Source: Ilyomonas sp965199845 (GTDB lineage: Bacteria > Bacteroidota > Bacteroidia > Chitinophagales > Chitinophagaceae). Taken from it: a stretch of 64,000 nucleotides of DNA. The translations under genes were made by a program, and so were the position numbers. The notes beneath the pieces were generated by a model that saw nothing but the letters and a program-made list of their open reading frames with translations, ran no database searches and was not told where the DNA came from. Of this stretch, positions 17,832-25,263 are shown one piece after another (positions within the stretch are counted from its first letter, which is position 1; each line of letters begins with the position of its first letter). The DNA is taken from assembly GCA_965199845.1 (NCBI GenBank), contig CBDATZ010000024.1, forward strand, positions 124,001 through 188,000, read 5' to 3'.

Positions 17832-18275
17832 CGGGCTGATGTCGTTTGATGAGTCCATTGCCCTCTATCATTCCAAAGAGGTATTAACGAACGATTACCT
17901 TTGAATGCTTTTGATAAAAAGTAATAAAGAGGAGAATGGTGACGAGGCTGTAGAAGCCTTTGTGAGAAAGGAAATTAGAAAAACTAGATTTAAGAATTGA
18001 CTGGAAAATTGGCGGTTTTATTAAGGAGCAGACGTTCGTTCGTATATAAACAAATTATCTTCCTTATTGGATATTTCGCTGATAATGACCAATAGATATT
18101 TCGGCAATAGGGTCAACAGTTCCGTGGTAAACTGACCAGTGGATTCCGGCGCAAATTGACCACTTCAATTACCGCGGATTCCGCGGCAAACTGACCACCC
18201 TTTCAAAGTGATTGTGACCACTGTGTAAGCAACCTATTTTTAGTTGTCAGCTATAAGAAGCTGACACTACAAAGT

Positions 18276-19820
18276 ATGGCAAACACACCGATCAGCATGA
18301 GTAAAATCCGTCAGATCATTCGCCTCTATACACAAGGAACCAGCCGGCTTTCTATTGCAGCCTGGACGGGCGTATCGCGCAATACCGCCAAGAAGTACAT
18401 ACAAGCATTCCAGGACTCCCGTTTTACGTTCGAAGACATCAACCGGCTCACTGACAAAGAGCTCGACGACCTCTTTGGAAAGAGTGATGAAAAGCCTCCT
18501 GATCCCCGTTTGTTTGATCTTCATAATCTCTTTCCCCATGTGGAAAAGGAACTGAAGCGCAAGGGAACAACAAGACTTCTCTTATGGCAAGAATACATGA
18601 AGCAGCATCCCAAAGGCTTTCAGTACACACAATTTTGCTTTTACTATAACCAGTGGAAAGCGCAGGTGAACCCGGTCATGCATATAGAGCACAAAGCCGG
18701 TGACAAGATGTTTGTTGACTTTGCCGGCGAGAAGCTTTCAATCGTTGACAAGAACACAGGGGAAGTAAAGGACGTTGAAGTCTTCATCGCCATTCTGGGT
18801 GCCAGCCAGCTGACTTATATCGAAGCTGTCATGACGCAAGGGAAAGAAGACCTGATTCCAGCCTGCGAGAACGCCCTGCACTTCTATGGTGGCGTGCCGC
18901 TGGCTATCGTTACCGATAATCTAAAGTCAGCCGTTACCAAGAGCAGCCGCTATGAGCCTACCGTCAACGAGTCGTTTGCTGATTTTGCAGACCACTATTG
19001 TATGGCAGTTCTTCCTACCAGAGCCTACCGTCCCCGGGATAAAGCGCTCGTAGAAGGAGCTGTCAGGATCATGTACACGCGCGTTTATACGCTCATCCGA
19101 CAAAGCATTTATTACAGTTTGGAAGAGCTTAATACAGCCATCAAAGCAGCCCTTGAAGTGCATAACAACCAGCCTTTCAAGGGGCGCCATTACAGCCGCA
19201 GAGAACAGTTCGAAGAAGTAGAAAGGTCGGTGTTAGCTCCATTGCCTGTTCTTCGCTATGAATTTAAAAAACAGATGCACGCTACGGTCATGAAGAACGG
19301 GCATGTTTGTTTGGGTGTGGACAAGCACTATTACAGTGTTCCTTACCGCTTCATTGGTAAGAAAATAAAGCTGCTCTACTCGCGCTCTTCCGTTGAAGTC
19401 TTCTACCATTATGAACGTATTGCTGTACACAAGCGAACGAAGTGCCCTTATGCTTACACGACAGACAAGGAACACCTGGCTTCCACTCACAAGTTCATGA
19501 CAGACTGGACGGCAGAGCACTTTATTGAATGGGCTGCTTCCATTGGTGAAGAGGTCAAACTCTATATCTTAAAGATACTGGAGCGCAAGCAGCATCCTGA
19601 ACAGGCTTATAAATCCTGCATGGGTGTGTTGAGCTTTAGCCGGAAAGCAGGCAATGAAAGGCTGATCGCCGCCTGCAGGAGGGCGCTGGACTATGGTGTC
19701 TATAACTATAAAACGATCCAGACCATCCTTGAAAAAGGTATGGATTTACTGAATGAAGACACAGGGACTTCAAAAATGCCATCACACGACAACATCCGGG
19801 GAAAACAATACTACCGATAA
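18276..19820 (+). CDS. istA: IS21 transposase IstA
   Basis: This 514-residue DDE transposase starts with a helix-turn-helix (IRQIIRLYTQGTSRLSI then GVSRNTAKKYI), followed by the integrase-like core. Acidic residues are seen in MFVDFAGEKL, AIVTDNLKSAV and KALVEGAVRIMYTRVY. The length and full motif set indicate an intact protein. It acts with IstB, whose gene starts 27 bases downstream of the istA stop. The promoter should lie within the left end, where the transposase binding sites are repeated. Confidence 0.95.
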   Translation: MANTPISMSKIRQIIRLYTQGTSRLSIAAWTGVSRNTAKKYIQAFQDSRFTFEDINRLTDKELDDLFGKSDEKPPDPRLFDLHNLFPHVEKELKRKGTTRLLLWQEYMKQHPKGFQYTQFCFYYNQWKAQVNPVMHIEHKAGDKMFVDFAGEKLSIVDKNTGEVKDVEVFIAILGASQLTYIEAVMTQGKEDLIPACENALHFYGGVPLAIVTDNLKSAVTKSSRYEPTVNESFADFADHYCMAVLPTRAYRPRDKALVEGAVRIMYTRVYTLIRQSIYYSLEELNTAIKAALEVHNNQPFKGRHYSRREQFEEVERSVLAPLPVLRYEFKKQMHATVMKNGHVCLGVDKHYYSVPYRFIGKKIKLLYSRSSVEVFYHYERIAVHKRTKCPYAYTTDKEHLASTHKFMTDWTAEHFIEWAASIGEEVKLYILKILERKQHPEQAYKSCMGVLSFSRKAGNERLIAACRRALDYGVYNYKTIQTILEKGMDLLNEDTGTSKMPSHDNIRGKQYYR

Positions 19821-19847
19821 TTTTTTTTGACAATCAAACAATCAATT

Positions 19848-20597
19848 ATGAACGCAAACACACTGGACAGAATCCGCAAATTAAAGCTCTTCGGCATGTT
19901 CCGGGCTTTTAAGACCAGCCTCGAGACTGATGGGCTCAACAAGTATACGATCGATGAGATGATCGCTTTTCTGGTAGAAGCCGAATGGGAAGACAGGCAG
20001 AACAGAAATACAGAGAGACGGCTCTCCAATGCTCACTTCCGCTACAAAGCTTCTGTGGAAGAGATGTACTACCAGGCTGACCGCTCTCTTGACCGCAACC
20101 AGATGGGAAGGCTGGCTGAATGCAACTTTATCAACAAGAAAGAAAATGTGCTCATTACAGGCAGCACCGGCATAGGCAAAAGCTATATTGCGTCCGCCAT
20201 TGGTCATCAGGCTTGCATCAGTGGCTACCGGGTGCTGTATGCAAGTACACCAAAGCTCTTCGCTAAGCTCAAGATGGCAAAGGCTGATGGTTCTTACATG
20301 AAAGAACTCACCCGTATCGAGCGGCAGCAGCTTCTCATCTTAGACGACTTTGGCATACAGCCTTTTGACGCACAAAGCCGGGCAACGCTGATGGAAATCA
20401 TTGAAGACAGACATGGCAAGGCATCGATGATTATTACCTCTCAGCTGCCGGTATCGAAATGGTATGAAGTGATCGGAGAACAAACCATCGCTGATGCCAT
20501 TCTTGACAGGATCATCCATGATGCGCACCGGCTGGAACTGAAAGGAGAATCGCTGAGGAAAAAGAAACAAACAATGCAGGAAGCAGAAAAGGAATAA
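19848..20597 (+). CDS. istB: IS21 helper ATPase IstB
   Basis: IstB is an AAA+ ATPase related to DnaC that selects targets and activates IstA. Walker A is GSTGIGKSYIASAIG near residue 105 and Walker B is LLILDDFGIQPF near residue 172; the C-terminal block ILDRIIHDAHRLELKGESLR is typical. I chose ATG 19848 (MNANTLDRIRKLKLFGM), the usual family start, over 19827. The gene is intact and follows istA in one operon. Confidence 0.95.
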   Translation: MNANTLDRIRKLKLFGMFRAFKTSLETDGLNKYTIDEMIAFLVEAEWEDRQNRNTERRLSNAHFRYKASVEEMYYQADRSLDRNQMGRLAECNFINKKENVLITGSTGIGKSYIASAIGHQACISGYRVLYASTPKLFAKLKMAKADGSYMKELTRIERQQLLILDDFGIQPFDAQSRATLMEIIEDRHGKASMIITSQLPVSKWYEVIGEQTIADAILDRIIHDAHRLELKGESLRKKKQTMQEAEKE

Positions 20598-20778
20598 AGT
20601 TTAACAACAAAGAAGAAAGTAACTATTTTTGATAACTGCTTACACAGAGCATTACCCGATCACTTTTTGCCAGCATAACCACTGGTCATTTTGCCACGGA
20701 ATACCCTGGTCAACTTCTACGGAATATACAGTTCTGCTTTTGCATCGTTATTATTTTTCGTGTTGGTTTTTTGTATCA

Positions 20779-20805
20779 GCCTCTTGTTTCAGCAGGAGGC
20801 TTTTT
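20779..20805 (+). terminator. Hairpin terminator
   Basis: GCCTC and GAGGC arms enclose a short loop and are followed by TTTTT. It would stop transcription leaving the IS element. Confidence 0.6.
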
Positions 20806-20839
20806 ATATCGTTACCGCTCTTTTCTATTTTTAAGTATC

Positions 20840-20869
20840 GCCCCCTGTGGAAACAAGGGGCTTTTTTTA
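20840..20869 (+). terminator. Hairpin terminator
   Basis: GCCCC and GGGGC arms separated by 12 bases are followed by a run of seven T, a second terminator in the same direction 35 bases further on. Confidence 0.65.
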
Positions 20870-20907
20870 TTCAACAAGTAGCACTGATGCTACGCGCTGA
20901 ATCAAAA

Positions 20908-21273
20908 TTATGCACTGATAGCAGAGTTGTACGGCATTAAACAATCAGGTGTATTGAATACCGGCAAATCTTTACTGTATAGTTTCCAGGCAAGCTGTAT
21001 GTACTTGCTGATTAAATCATTTCTTACGGTTGTGTATTTCTCGATCTGCGATTTGTGATAAGCTGCTACCGGCGCGTAATAAGAAAGGCTGGTACGGTCC
21101 TGAGCCAAGTAAGGAGTGCTGTTATCAATCTTCGCCTGTGCATCAGCTATGAGCGTAATAAGCGCCGCGGCTTCGTTATGTTCAGCCCGAACGGTGGAGA
21201 GGAAATCGGTTATCTTTTTGTCAGTGAAGCCGGCAGCAATCGTTGGCTGGTTGGTAGTCGTTGTAGTTGTCAT
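20908..21273 (-). CDS. Hypothetical protein, 121 residues
   Basis: I start the protein at MTTTTTTNQPTIAAG (21273); an upstream ATG at 21306 lies inside the repeat region and is less likely. It is predicted to be helical (EHNEAAALITLIADAQAKID, SQIEKYTTVRNDLISKYIQ). No family is recognised. It is divergent from the small RHH-like gene at 21412, with a duplicated repeat region between them that could control both. Confidence 0.55.
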   Translation of the reverse strand: MTTTTTTNQPTIAAGFTDKKITDFLSTVRAEHNEAAALITLIADAQAKIDNSTPYLAQDRTSLSYYAPVAAYHKSQIEKYTTVRNDLISKYIQLAWKLYSKDLPVFNTPDCLMPYNSAISA

Positions 21274-21300
21274 AGTATCTTTGCTTTTGTTACACAAAGA

Positions 21301-21376
21301 TAGCATTGTAGCATTACTGCATTACAATGCTTAATCGCTTTAACAATGTTTTAGCATTTTAGCATTATCGCATTAC
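21301..21376. repeat. Duplicated 25-bp repeat built of GCATT units
   Basis: Two 25-base direct repeats at 21301-21325 and 21352-21376 match at 22 positions; each contains TAGCATTnTAGCATTA then GCATTAC. Inverted AATGC copies lie between them. The block sits between divergent genes, right before an RHH-like gene, and looks like an operator or a partition/iteron-type site. Confidence 0.7.
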
Positions 21377-21382
21377 GACTCA

Positions 21383-21407
21383 TTGAAAAAAATAATAAAT
21401 ACTTTTG
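21383..21407 (+). promoter_or_regulatory. Possible Bacteroidota-type promoter
   Basis: TACTTTTG at 21400-21407 matches the TAnnTTTG -7 element, only four bases before the ATG at 21412, implying a leaderless or nearly leaderless message. A TTG at 21383 is closer than the usual -33 spacing, so the match is partial. Confidence 0.4.
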
Positions 21408-21411
21408 CATC

Positions 21412-21606
21412 ATGGCGAAAACGAAAACCAACGATCAGTCTGATGAGGTAAAAAACCGCACCTCGCTTTATATAAAGCCCTCATCTCATAATAAAATAAA
21501 GTTTATTTCTATTAAGGATAGTGAAAGCCCTAATGCGTTGTTCGAAAAAGGAATTGACGAATTTATTGAGCGTTGGGAAAAGAAAAATGGTGATATTAGC
21601 ATCTAA
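21412..21606 (+). CDS. Small ribbon-helix-helix-like DNA-binding protein
   Basis: This 64-residue protein (MAKTKTNDQSDEVKNR) has a basic N-terminus, one strand-like segment NRTSLYIKPS, and two helices (SSHNKIKFISIKD, NALFEKGIDEFIERWEKK), which is the RHH layout of CopG/Arc-type regulators and plasmid partition proteins. Gene position directly behind the duplicated repeat supports DNA binding there. It is followed after 14 bases by a membrane protein gene. The fold call is by pattern only. Confidence 0.55.
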   Translation: MAKTKTNDQSDEVKNRTSLYIKPSSHNKIKFISIKDSESPNALFEKGIDEFIERWEKKNGDISI

Positions 21607-21620
21607 AACTGCTCTTCATC

Positions 21621-21890
21621 ATGAACTCCGCCAGCGATTACATTGCCATGTTTTGTATTTACGGTTTCCTGATTGCTTTCACTGTTGGCGCCATTTATTT
21701 AGTAAGAAGAGATGATAAAAGGAAACGCGCCAACATAGCCAAACTAAAAGAAGCCTACGACCAGGCGCTACTTGCCAAAGACAAAGCACAAGCCCTTACA
21801 GCCGGAAGAATCTATTACAGTGCCATCAGAGGTGGCAAATTCACAACGAGAGATGAACAGGCTATTGCGAATGATTTAAGTGTATTGTGA
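21621..21890 (+). CDS. Small membrane protein, 89 residues
   Basis: One N-terminal membrane helix (YIAMFCIYGFLIAFTVGAIYL) is followed by a positively charged segment (RRDDKRKRANIAKLK) and a soluble helical hairpin. The topology rule predicts a cytoplasmic C-terminus. The soluble part has alternating Ala-rich helices that resemble a TPR-like pair (ALLAKDKAQALTAGRIYYSA). It lies in the same direction as the RHH-like gene, probably co-transcribed. Function unknown. Confidence 0.6.
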   Translation: MNSASDYIAMFCIYGFLIAFTVGAIYLVRRDDKRKRANIAKLKEAYDQALLAKDKAQALTAGRIYYSAIRGGKFTTRDEQAIANDLSVL

Positions 21891-22070
21891 AGCTATATCA
21901 AACAACCGTTATCTTCCTTCTTATAGAAGTCTGCATATATTCGCCTTTAACAGTGTTACAATTAGAAAAACCGAATCGCAATTACAACCTTAACCCCAGT
22001 AGGCATTTTACATTTATTTGTCTATACTCTTCTTTTGGCCCGATTTATTGTATTGTATGGAAAGGGTTCT

Positions 22071-22430
22071 ATGAAAAGTCTGTTTGTAATTGATGATGAA
22101 GAGGATATATTGTTTGTACTTCAATTCTGGTTTGAAAGTAAAGGGTTCATTGTCAGTACCTTTGTCAACTCTACACTGTTATTAGAAGCTTTAAAACTAT
22201 CGGCACCAGATATCATTATTCTGGATGTTAATTTGAATAATGAAGATGGTAGAGAAATTTGTAAAAAGCTAAAACAAGAACAATTAATTAACTGTCCAGC
22301 TATTTTATTCTCAGCTAATCCTTCGATGCTCAGACAATTCGATTCATGGCTTGCCGATGAAGTTGTATCTAAACCATTTGACTTGATTAAATTAACGACT
22401 TTGGTAAATTCTTATGTTTTAGCAGAATAA
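22071..22430 (+). CDS. Single-domain response regulator receiver
   Basis: The 119-residue protein consists only of a receiver domain: acidic pair in LFVIDDEEDIL, phosphoacceptor Asp in IIILDVNLN near residue 52, Ser/Thr position in AILFSANPS and Lys in VSKPFD. There is no output domain, so it would act by protein contact or as a phosphate sink. I chose ATG 22071 over 22035 because the domain starts directly there. It ends two bases from the stop of a histidine kinase on the other strand, a tail-to-tail arrangement that is unusual for a cognate pair but suggests they work together. Confidence 0.9.
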   Translation: MKSLFVIDDEEDILFVLQFWFESKGFIVSTFVNSTLLLEALKLSAPDIIILDVNLNNEDGREICKKLKQEQLINCPAILFSANPSMLRQFDSWLADEVVSKPFDLIKLTTLVNSYVLAE

Positions 22431-22431
22431 C

Positions 22432-23523
22432 TTATTTGGGTATTTCAATAAAGAACGTGGTGCCGCTGCCTTCCTTGCTTTCAAACCATATCCTGCCATC
22501 ATGCCATCCAATAATTGTCTGAATAATAGACATTCCTAATCCTACACTGGTCTCACCTAACAATCCTAAACGGCGGGCTTTTGTAAATTTATCGAATAGA
22601 AAGGGCTGCAAGTCGCCGGGAATACCAATGCCATTGTCGGTTATTTTGAAAAGAACCTGATTATCAAAATCCACCACTTCAATATCTATAACACCATAAT
22701 CTTTGGTAAACTTGATCGCATTAGAAATCAAATTGTTGATTACTTGTATAAATTTAGATTCATCAATAGAAATAAACAAGGTTTGCAAATCGCAACGCAG
22801 TGTGAAAGTTTTGAGCGCCAGAGATTCCTGTTCGATATATTGATCAATCAAAGTGCGAAGGGACAGAATAACATCAATACGTTGCTTATTGAGGTGAGCC
22901 TCACTTGACTCTAAAAACTCCTGGCTGATTAGATCGCGGATGATATCAATACTTCTCTGTGAGCTTTGATGAGTGAGATGTAACAGGCGATTCACCTGTA
23001 CGTTATCTTTAAGTATTGCCATTCCTTCTAACAGTCCAACAATGAGTTGAATATTGTTCAACGGACCCAGCAAGTCATGAGAAACCATCGTTAATACGGA
23101 ATTCTTCTTATGAGAAAACTTATGCAGGGTATCGCTGTAATCCTTCTGTGCTGTGATGTCTTGTGCCGTGCCAATAATAACTTCAATGCCCTCGTAATCT
23201 ACCAGGGAAGCATTCAGGCTTATCCATTTAATTCTTTGTTGAGGGAGTAATAGTCGGAATTGTAAATCTTGTTTTTTCGTTTCGTTTTTTAGTTCGTTGA
23301 GTGATTTCAAAATGTAAGGCGCGTCGTCCGGATGAATGACCTTAAATACAGCATCAGGATTTTTGAGAGCTGTTTCTATAGGTGACGGAAGTATCGTTGA
23401 AAAAGCTTCACTGATAAAAAGAAATGTATTACTGCTTAAAGAATAACAAAATGACAAAAGTTCACTATTCTTTCTGAGAACGTCCAAAATGAAAGAAGTG
23501 GGCACTTTTACTGGTTGGTTCAT
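22432..23523 (-). CDS. PAS-domain sensor histidine kinase
   Basis: The start at 23523 (MNQPVKVPTS) gives 363 residues. A PAS/PAC sensor occupies about residues 25-130 (ending IGTAQDITAQKDY). The H-box is TMVSHDLLGPLNN with His149; the ATP-binding domain has the N-box NLISNAIKFT, G1 ITDNGIGIP and G2 SVGLGMSIIQ. There are no membrane segments, so it senses a cytoplasmic signal. It is tail to tail with the receiver protein. An unusual feature is Leu-Leu in the H-box instead of the usual Arg-Ser/Thr-Pro context (HDLLGP rather than HELRTP), a variant known in PAS kinases of this phylum. Confidence 0.9.
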   Translation of the reverse strand: MNQPVKVPTSFILDVLRKNSELLSFCYSLSSNTFLFISEAFSTILPSPIETALKNPDAVFKVIHPDDAPYILKSLNELKNETKKQDLQFRLLLPQQRIKWISLNASLVDYEGIEVIIGTAQDITAQKDYSDTLHKFSHKKNSVLTMVSHDLLGPLNNIQLIVGLLEGMAILKDNVQVNRLLHLTHQSSQRSIDIIRDLISQEFLESSEAHLNKQRIDVILSLRTLIDQYIEQESLALKTFTLRCDLQTLFISIDESKFIQVINNLISNAIKFTKDYGVIDIEVVDFDNQVLFKITDNGIGIPGDLQPFLFDKFTKARRLGLLGETSVGLGMSIIQTIIGWHDGRIWFESKEGSGTTFFIEIPK

Positions 23524-23668
23524 ATTTAAAGTCTTATTCGACAAATAATAGTAAACCAATATGTCAAGTGCAGACACAGGAAGAGCAATGATGCTATTGT
23601 TTGAGTCGGCTATTGTGTTACAAACAAATGAGAGATAATAACCATGCCACGAAAGCTTACTACTTCAA

Positions 23669-24952
23669 TTATAACGTTCTTAATGTCGTCGTACTCTTTG
23701 GGTTCTCACCCCATCCTTTTTTATAATGCTCATTTAACCGCTTCGCCGTATCAAGCTTTGATACTTTTATATAAGTAAGAAAAGCCTTCTCCGTTGTGTG
23801 CCCGGTTATTTTCATAATGTCAATTGTCGGGAATCCGGATAAGTAAAGATTGGTAGCGAAGGACCGGCGCGCTGTATGTGATGAAATACATTCAAATAAT
23901 GGCTTATTCATATTTGTGCTCAGACGCCCTTTTTCTGTCAATCCCGCCAGCTCTGCCGCTTCTTTAATATAATCATTCAGCTTCTGATTTGAGAGCGATT
24001 TGGGCAGCTTATTCGCGTTGGCGCCATACTTTTCAAACAGTTCCTGTATCACGCCGTTTGCCGGTATTATAACCTCATTTTTTGTTTTCTTTGTAATGAG
24101 CCTGATATAAGTTTCGCCTTCAATTTTCACCAGGTTATCTGCTTTAACATCACTGTAATCTGAAAAGCGAAGCCCGGTGAAGCAACCGAAAACAAACAGA
24201 TCCCGCGCCTGTTGAAGCCGCTTATTACCGCCCATATCATGGTTATACAGCTCCAATATTTCTCTTTCTGATAAGTGTACAGCATCAGTCTCTTCTTTTG
24301 GTACCGAAAACTTTCGATGTTTGAATTGCATGTTGTTTGTATAGCCTAAATCAATGGCTTCATTTAAGAATGCCTTTAAGTTCTTAATGTTCTTGCCGAT
24401 TGAATTTGCAACAAGCCCCTGGCGTTTCAGATAATCAGTAAACTGGTAGTAAAAATCAAGGTTGATAACGTCAAAGTCAACTTTCATTTTCTTAAACTTT
24501 GAGAATGCCAGCAAATGATTATACGTTGTTTTATACTGCTTTAATGTACCCTTAGCTTTATCACTGCCCCGATACTTTATTTCGCCGCTAATGAATCTCT
24601 CAATTAATTTAAAAAGAGTTGGCTGTTCAGATGTTGCCGTATTGCCTTCAAAGAAATTTACCAGGTACTGCTTTAGCACGGCTGGCGCCGGCACACCGCT
24701 TTTTATTTCAGTGTTGTAAGCCTTCAAACATTCATCGCGTAAATTGTCAAGCAAATCATTCAATGAGTATTGCCCGTCAGCTGTAGTCTGGTTGTTGTTC
24801 TTAACCCTTTGCTTTGTCTTATTCCAGTTTTTGGGCTCAATGGTTTGCCCGAACGAATAAACAAGCTTGTTGCCCTGGTATCGGAACTGCAAATAAATAA
24901 GCGCACTCTTTCCTTTATCTGCCTTTTTGAGATAAAAGCCAACTTCACCCAT
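23669..24952 (-). CDS. Tyrosine recombinase (integrase)
   Basis: This 427-residue protein has the three-part layout of Bacteroidota element integrases: an N-terminal arm-binding domain (KSALIYLQFRYQGNKL), a SAM-like core-binding domain (about 110-200), and the catalytic domain. Catalytic residues are visible: Arg262 in TGLRFSDY, His359 and Arg362 in HTARRSFATN, His385 in GHTTEKAF and Tyr394 in LTYIKV. It is intact and reads away from the tandem repeats and tRNA-like fragment directly upstream, which are its likely binding and attachment sites. It is the best candidate for the enzyme that placed the island here. Confidence 0.93.
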   Translation of the reverse strand: MGEVGFYLKKADKGKSALIYLQFRYQGNKLVYSFGQTIEPKNWNKTKQRVKNNNQTTADGQYSLNDLLDNLRDECLKAYNTEIKSGVPAPAVLKQYLVNFFEGNTATSEQPTLFKLIERFISGEIKYRGSDKAKGTLKQYKTTYNHLLAFSKFKKMKVDFDVINLDFYYQFTDYLKRQGLVANSIGKNIKNLKAFLNEAIDLGYTNNMQFKHRKFSVPKEETDAVHLSEREILELYNHDMGGNKRLQQARDLFVFGCFTGLRFSDYSDVKADNLVKIEGETYIRLITKKTKNEVIIPANGVIQELFEKYGANANKLPKSLSNQKLNDYIKEAAELAGLTEKGRLSTNMNKPLFECISSHTARRSFATNLYLSGFPTIDIMKITGHTTEKAFLTYIKVSKLDTAKRLNEHYKKGWGENPKSTTTLRTL

Positions 24953-24982
24953 AAGAACAAGTTTGAAAACTAAAGATAATCA

Positions 24983-25017
24983 GTTGGCTGATTGGTTGGC
25001 TGATTGGTTGGCTGATT
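24983..25017. repeat. Tandem 12-bp repeat upstream of the integrase
   Basis: The unit GTTGGCTGATTG occurs three times in a row, the last copy diverging at its end. Its position about 30 bases from the integrase ATG fits either arm-type integrase binding sites or an autoregulatory operator. Confidence 0.7.
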
Positions 25018-25124
25018 TTCTTTACGGATATTTACATTGTTTGTAAAGTGGTGTAAAATGAAAGGCTTGTAAACACTGGATTTTATATTGTAATTGACAA
25101 AAAGTGTAAAGCAGTGCAAGAAAA

Positions 25125-25145
25125 GTTCAAGTCCTCAGGGCACCA
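25125..25145 (+). other. tRNA 3'-end fragment, probable attachment site
   Basis: The 21 bases fit the 3' end of a tRNA: conserved T-loop TTCAAGT (25126-25132), T-stem 3' half CCTCA, seven-base acceptor half GGGCACC and discriminator A at 25145. The 5' T-stem partner (TGAGG) is absent, replaced by unrelated sequence, so no complete tRNA is present. A tRNA 3' fragment next to an integrase is the classic footprint of site-specific integration, with the intact tRNA expected at the far end of the island. Confidence 0.6.
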
Positions 25146-25263
25146 CAAAAAAGTTTATTCATTTTAGAAATTAAAGTCATGAAGAAGAATTACAGGTTCA
25201 TATCAACAAAGCAGAAACCGTCATCCAGCGGCGGCTTGCCGCTGCCGCGTAAAACAAAACGAT

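Larger units (their letters stand above)
18068..20730 (+). mobile_element. IS21-family insertion sequence, complete
   Basis: The element is about 2.66 kb and carries istA and istB. The left end begins TGGATATTTCG and the right end, read inward, TGTATATTCCG; both continue to a TGACC box at the same distance. Each end has further copies of the pattern TTCCGnnGCAAAnTGACC: about five on the left (to about 18205) and three on the right (from about 20665), as expected for IS21 multiple terminal binding sites. No matching 4-8 base duplication is seen in the flanks (left ...CCTTAT, right GTTCTG...). The exact left boundary is uncertain by about 25 bases because the outer repeats are degenerate. Confidence 0.88.
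20598..20907. other. IS21 right end and terminators
   Basis: This gap holds the right end of the IS (to 20730) and two forward hairpins with T-runs at 20779-20805 and 20840-20869. I see no gene in it. Confidence 0.6.
24953..25263. other. Attachment-site region
   Basis: This gap contains a three-copy 12-bp tandem repeat (24983-25017), four TGTAAA hexamers within 70 bases (25042, 25052, 25069 and 25105), the tRNA 3'-end fragment (25125-25145), and a 7-bp hairpin CAGCGGC/GCCGCTG at 25226-25244 ahead of the rtcB-cluster gene. A 50-codon frame at 25179-25331 overlaps the start of the next gene in another frame and is not called. Confidence 0.6.

Noticed and set aside
17905..18000. 31-codon frame between the recombinase and IS21
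   Set aside because: Too short, no family match; could be a truncated remnant but cannot be supported.
21887..22093. Open frame of 68 codons before the receiver gene
   Set aside because: Starts inside the previous stop, composition looks non-coding and it overlaps the receiver start.
24970..25020. Tandem repeat considered as a CRISPR array
   Set aside because: Units are only 12 bases, directly adjacent with no spacers.
25100..25150. Complete tRNA gene
   Set aside because: Only the T-loop, one stem half and acceptor 3' half are present; the D and anticodon arms and the 5' acceptor are missing.
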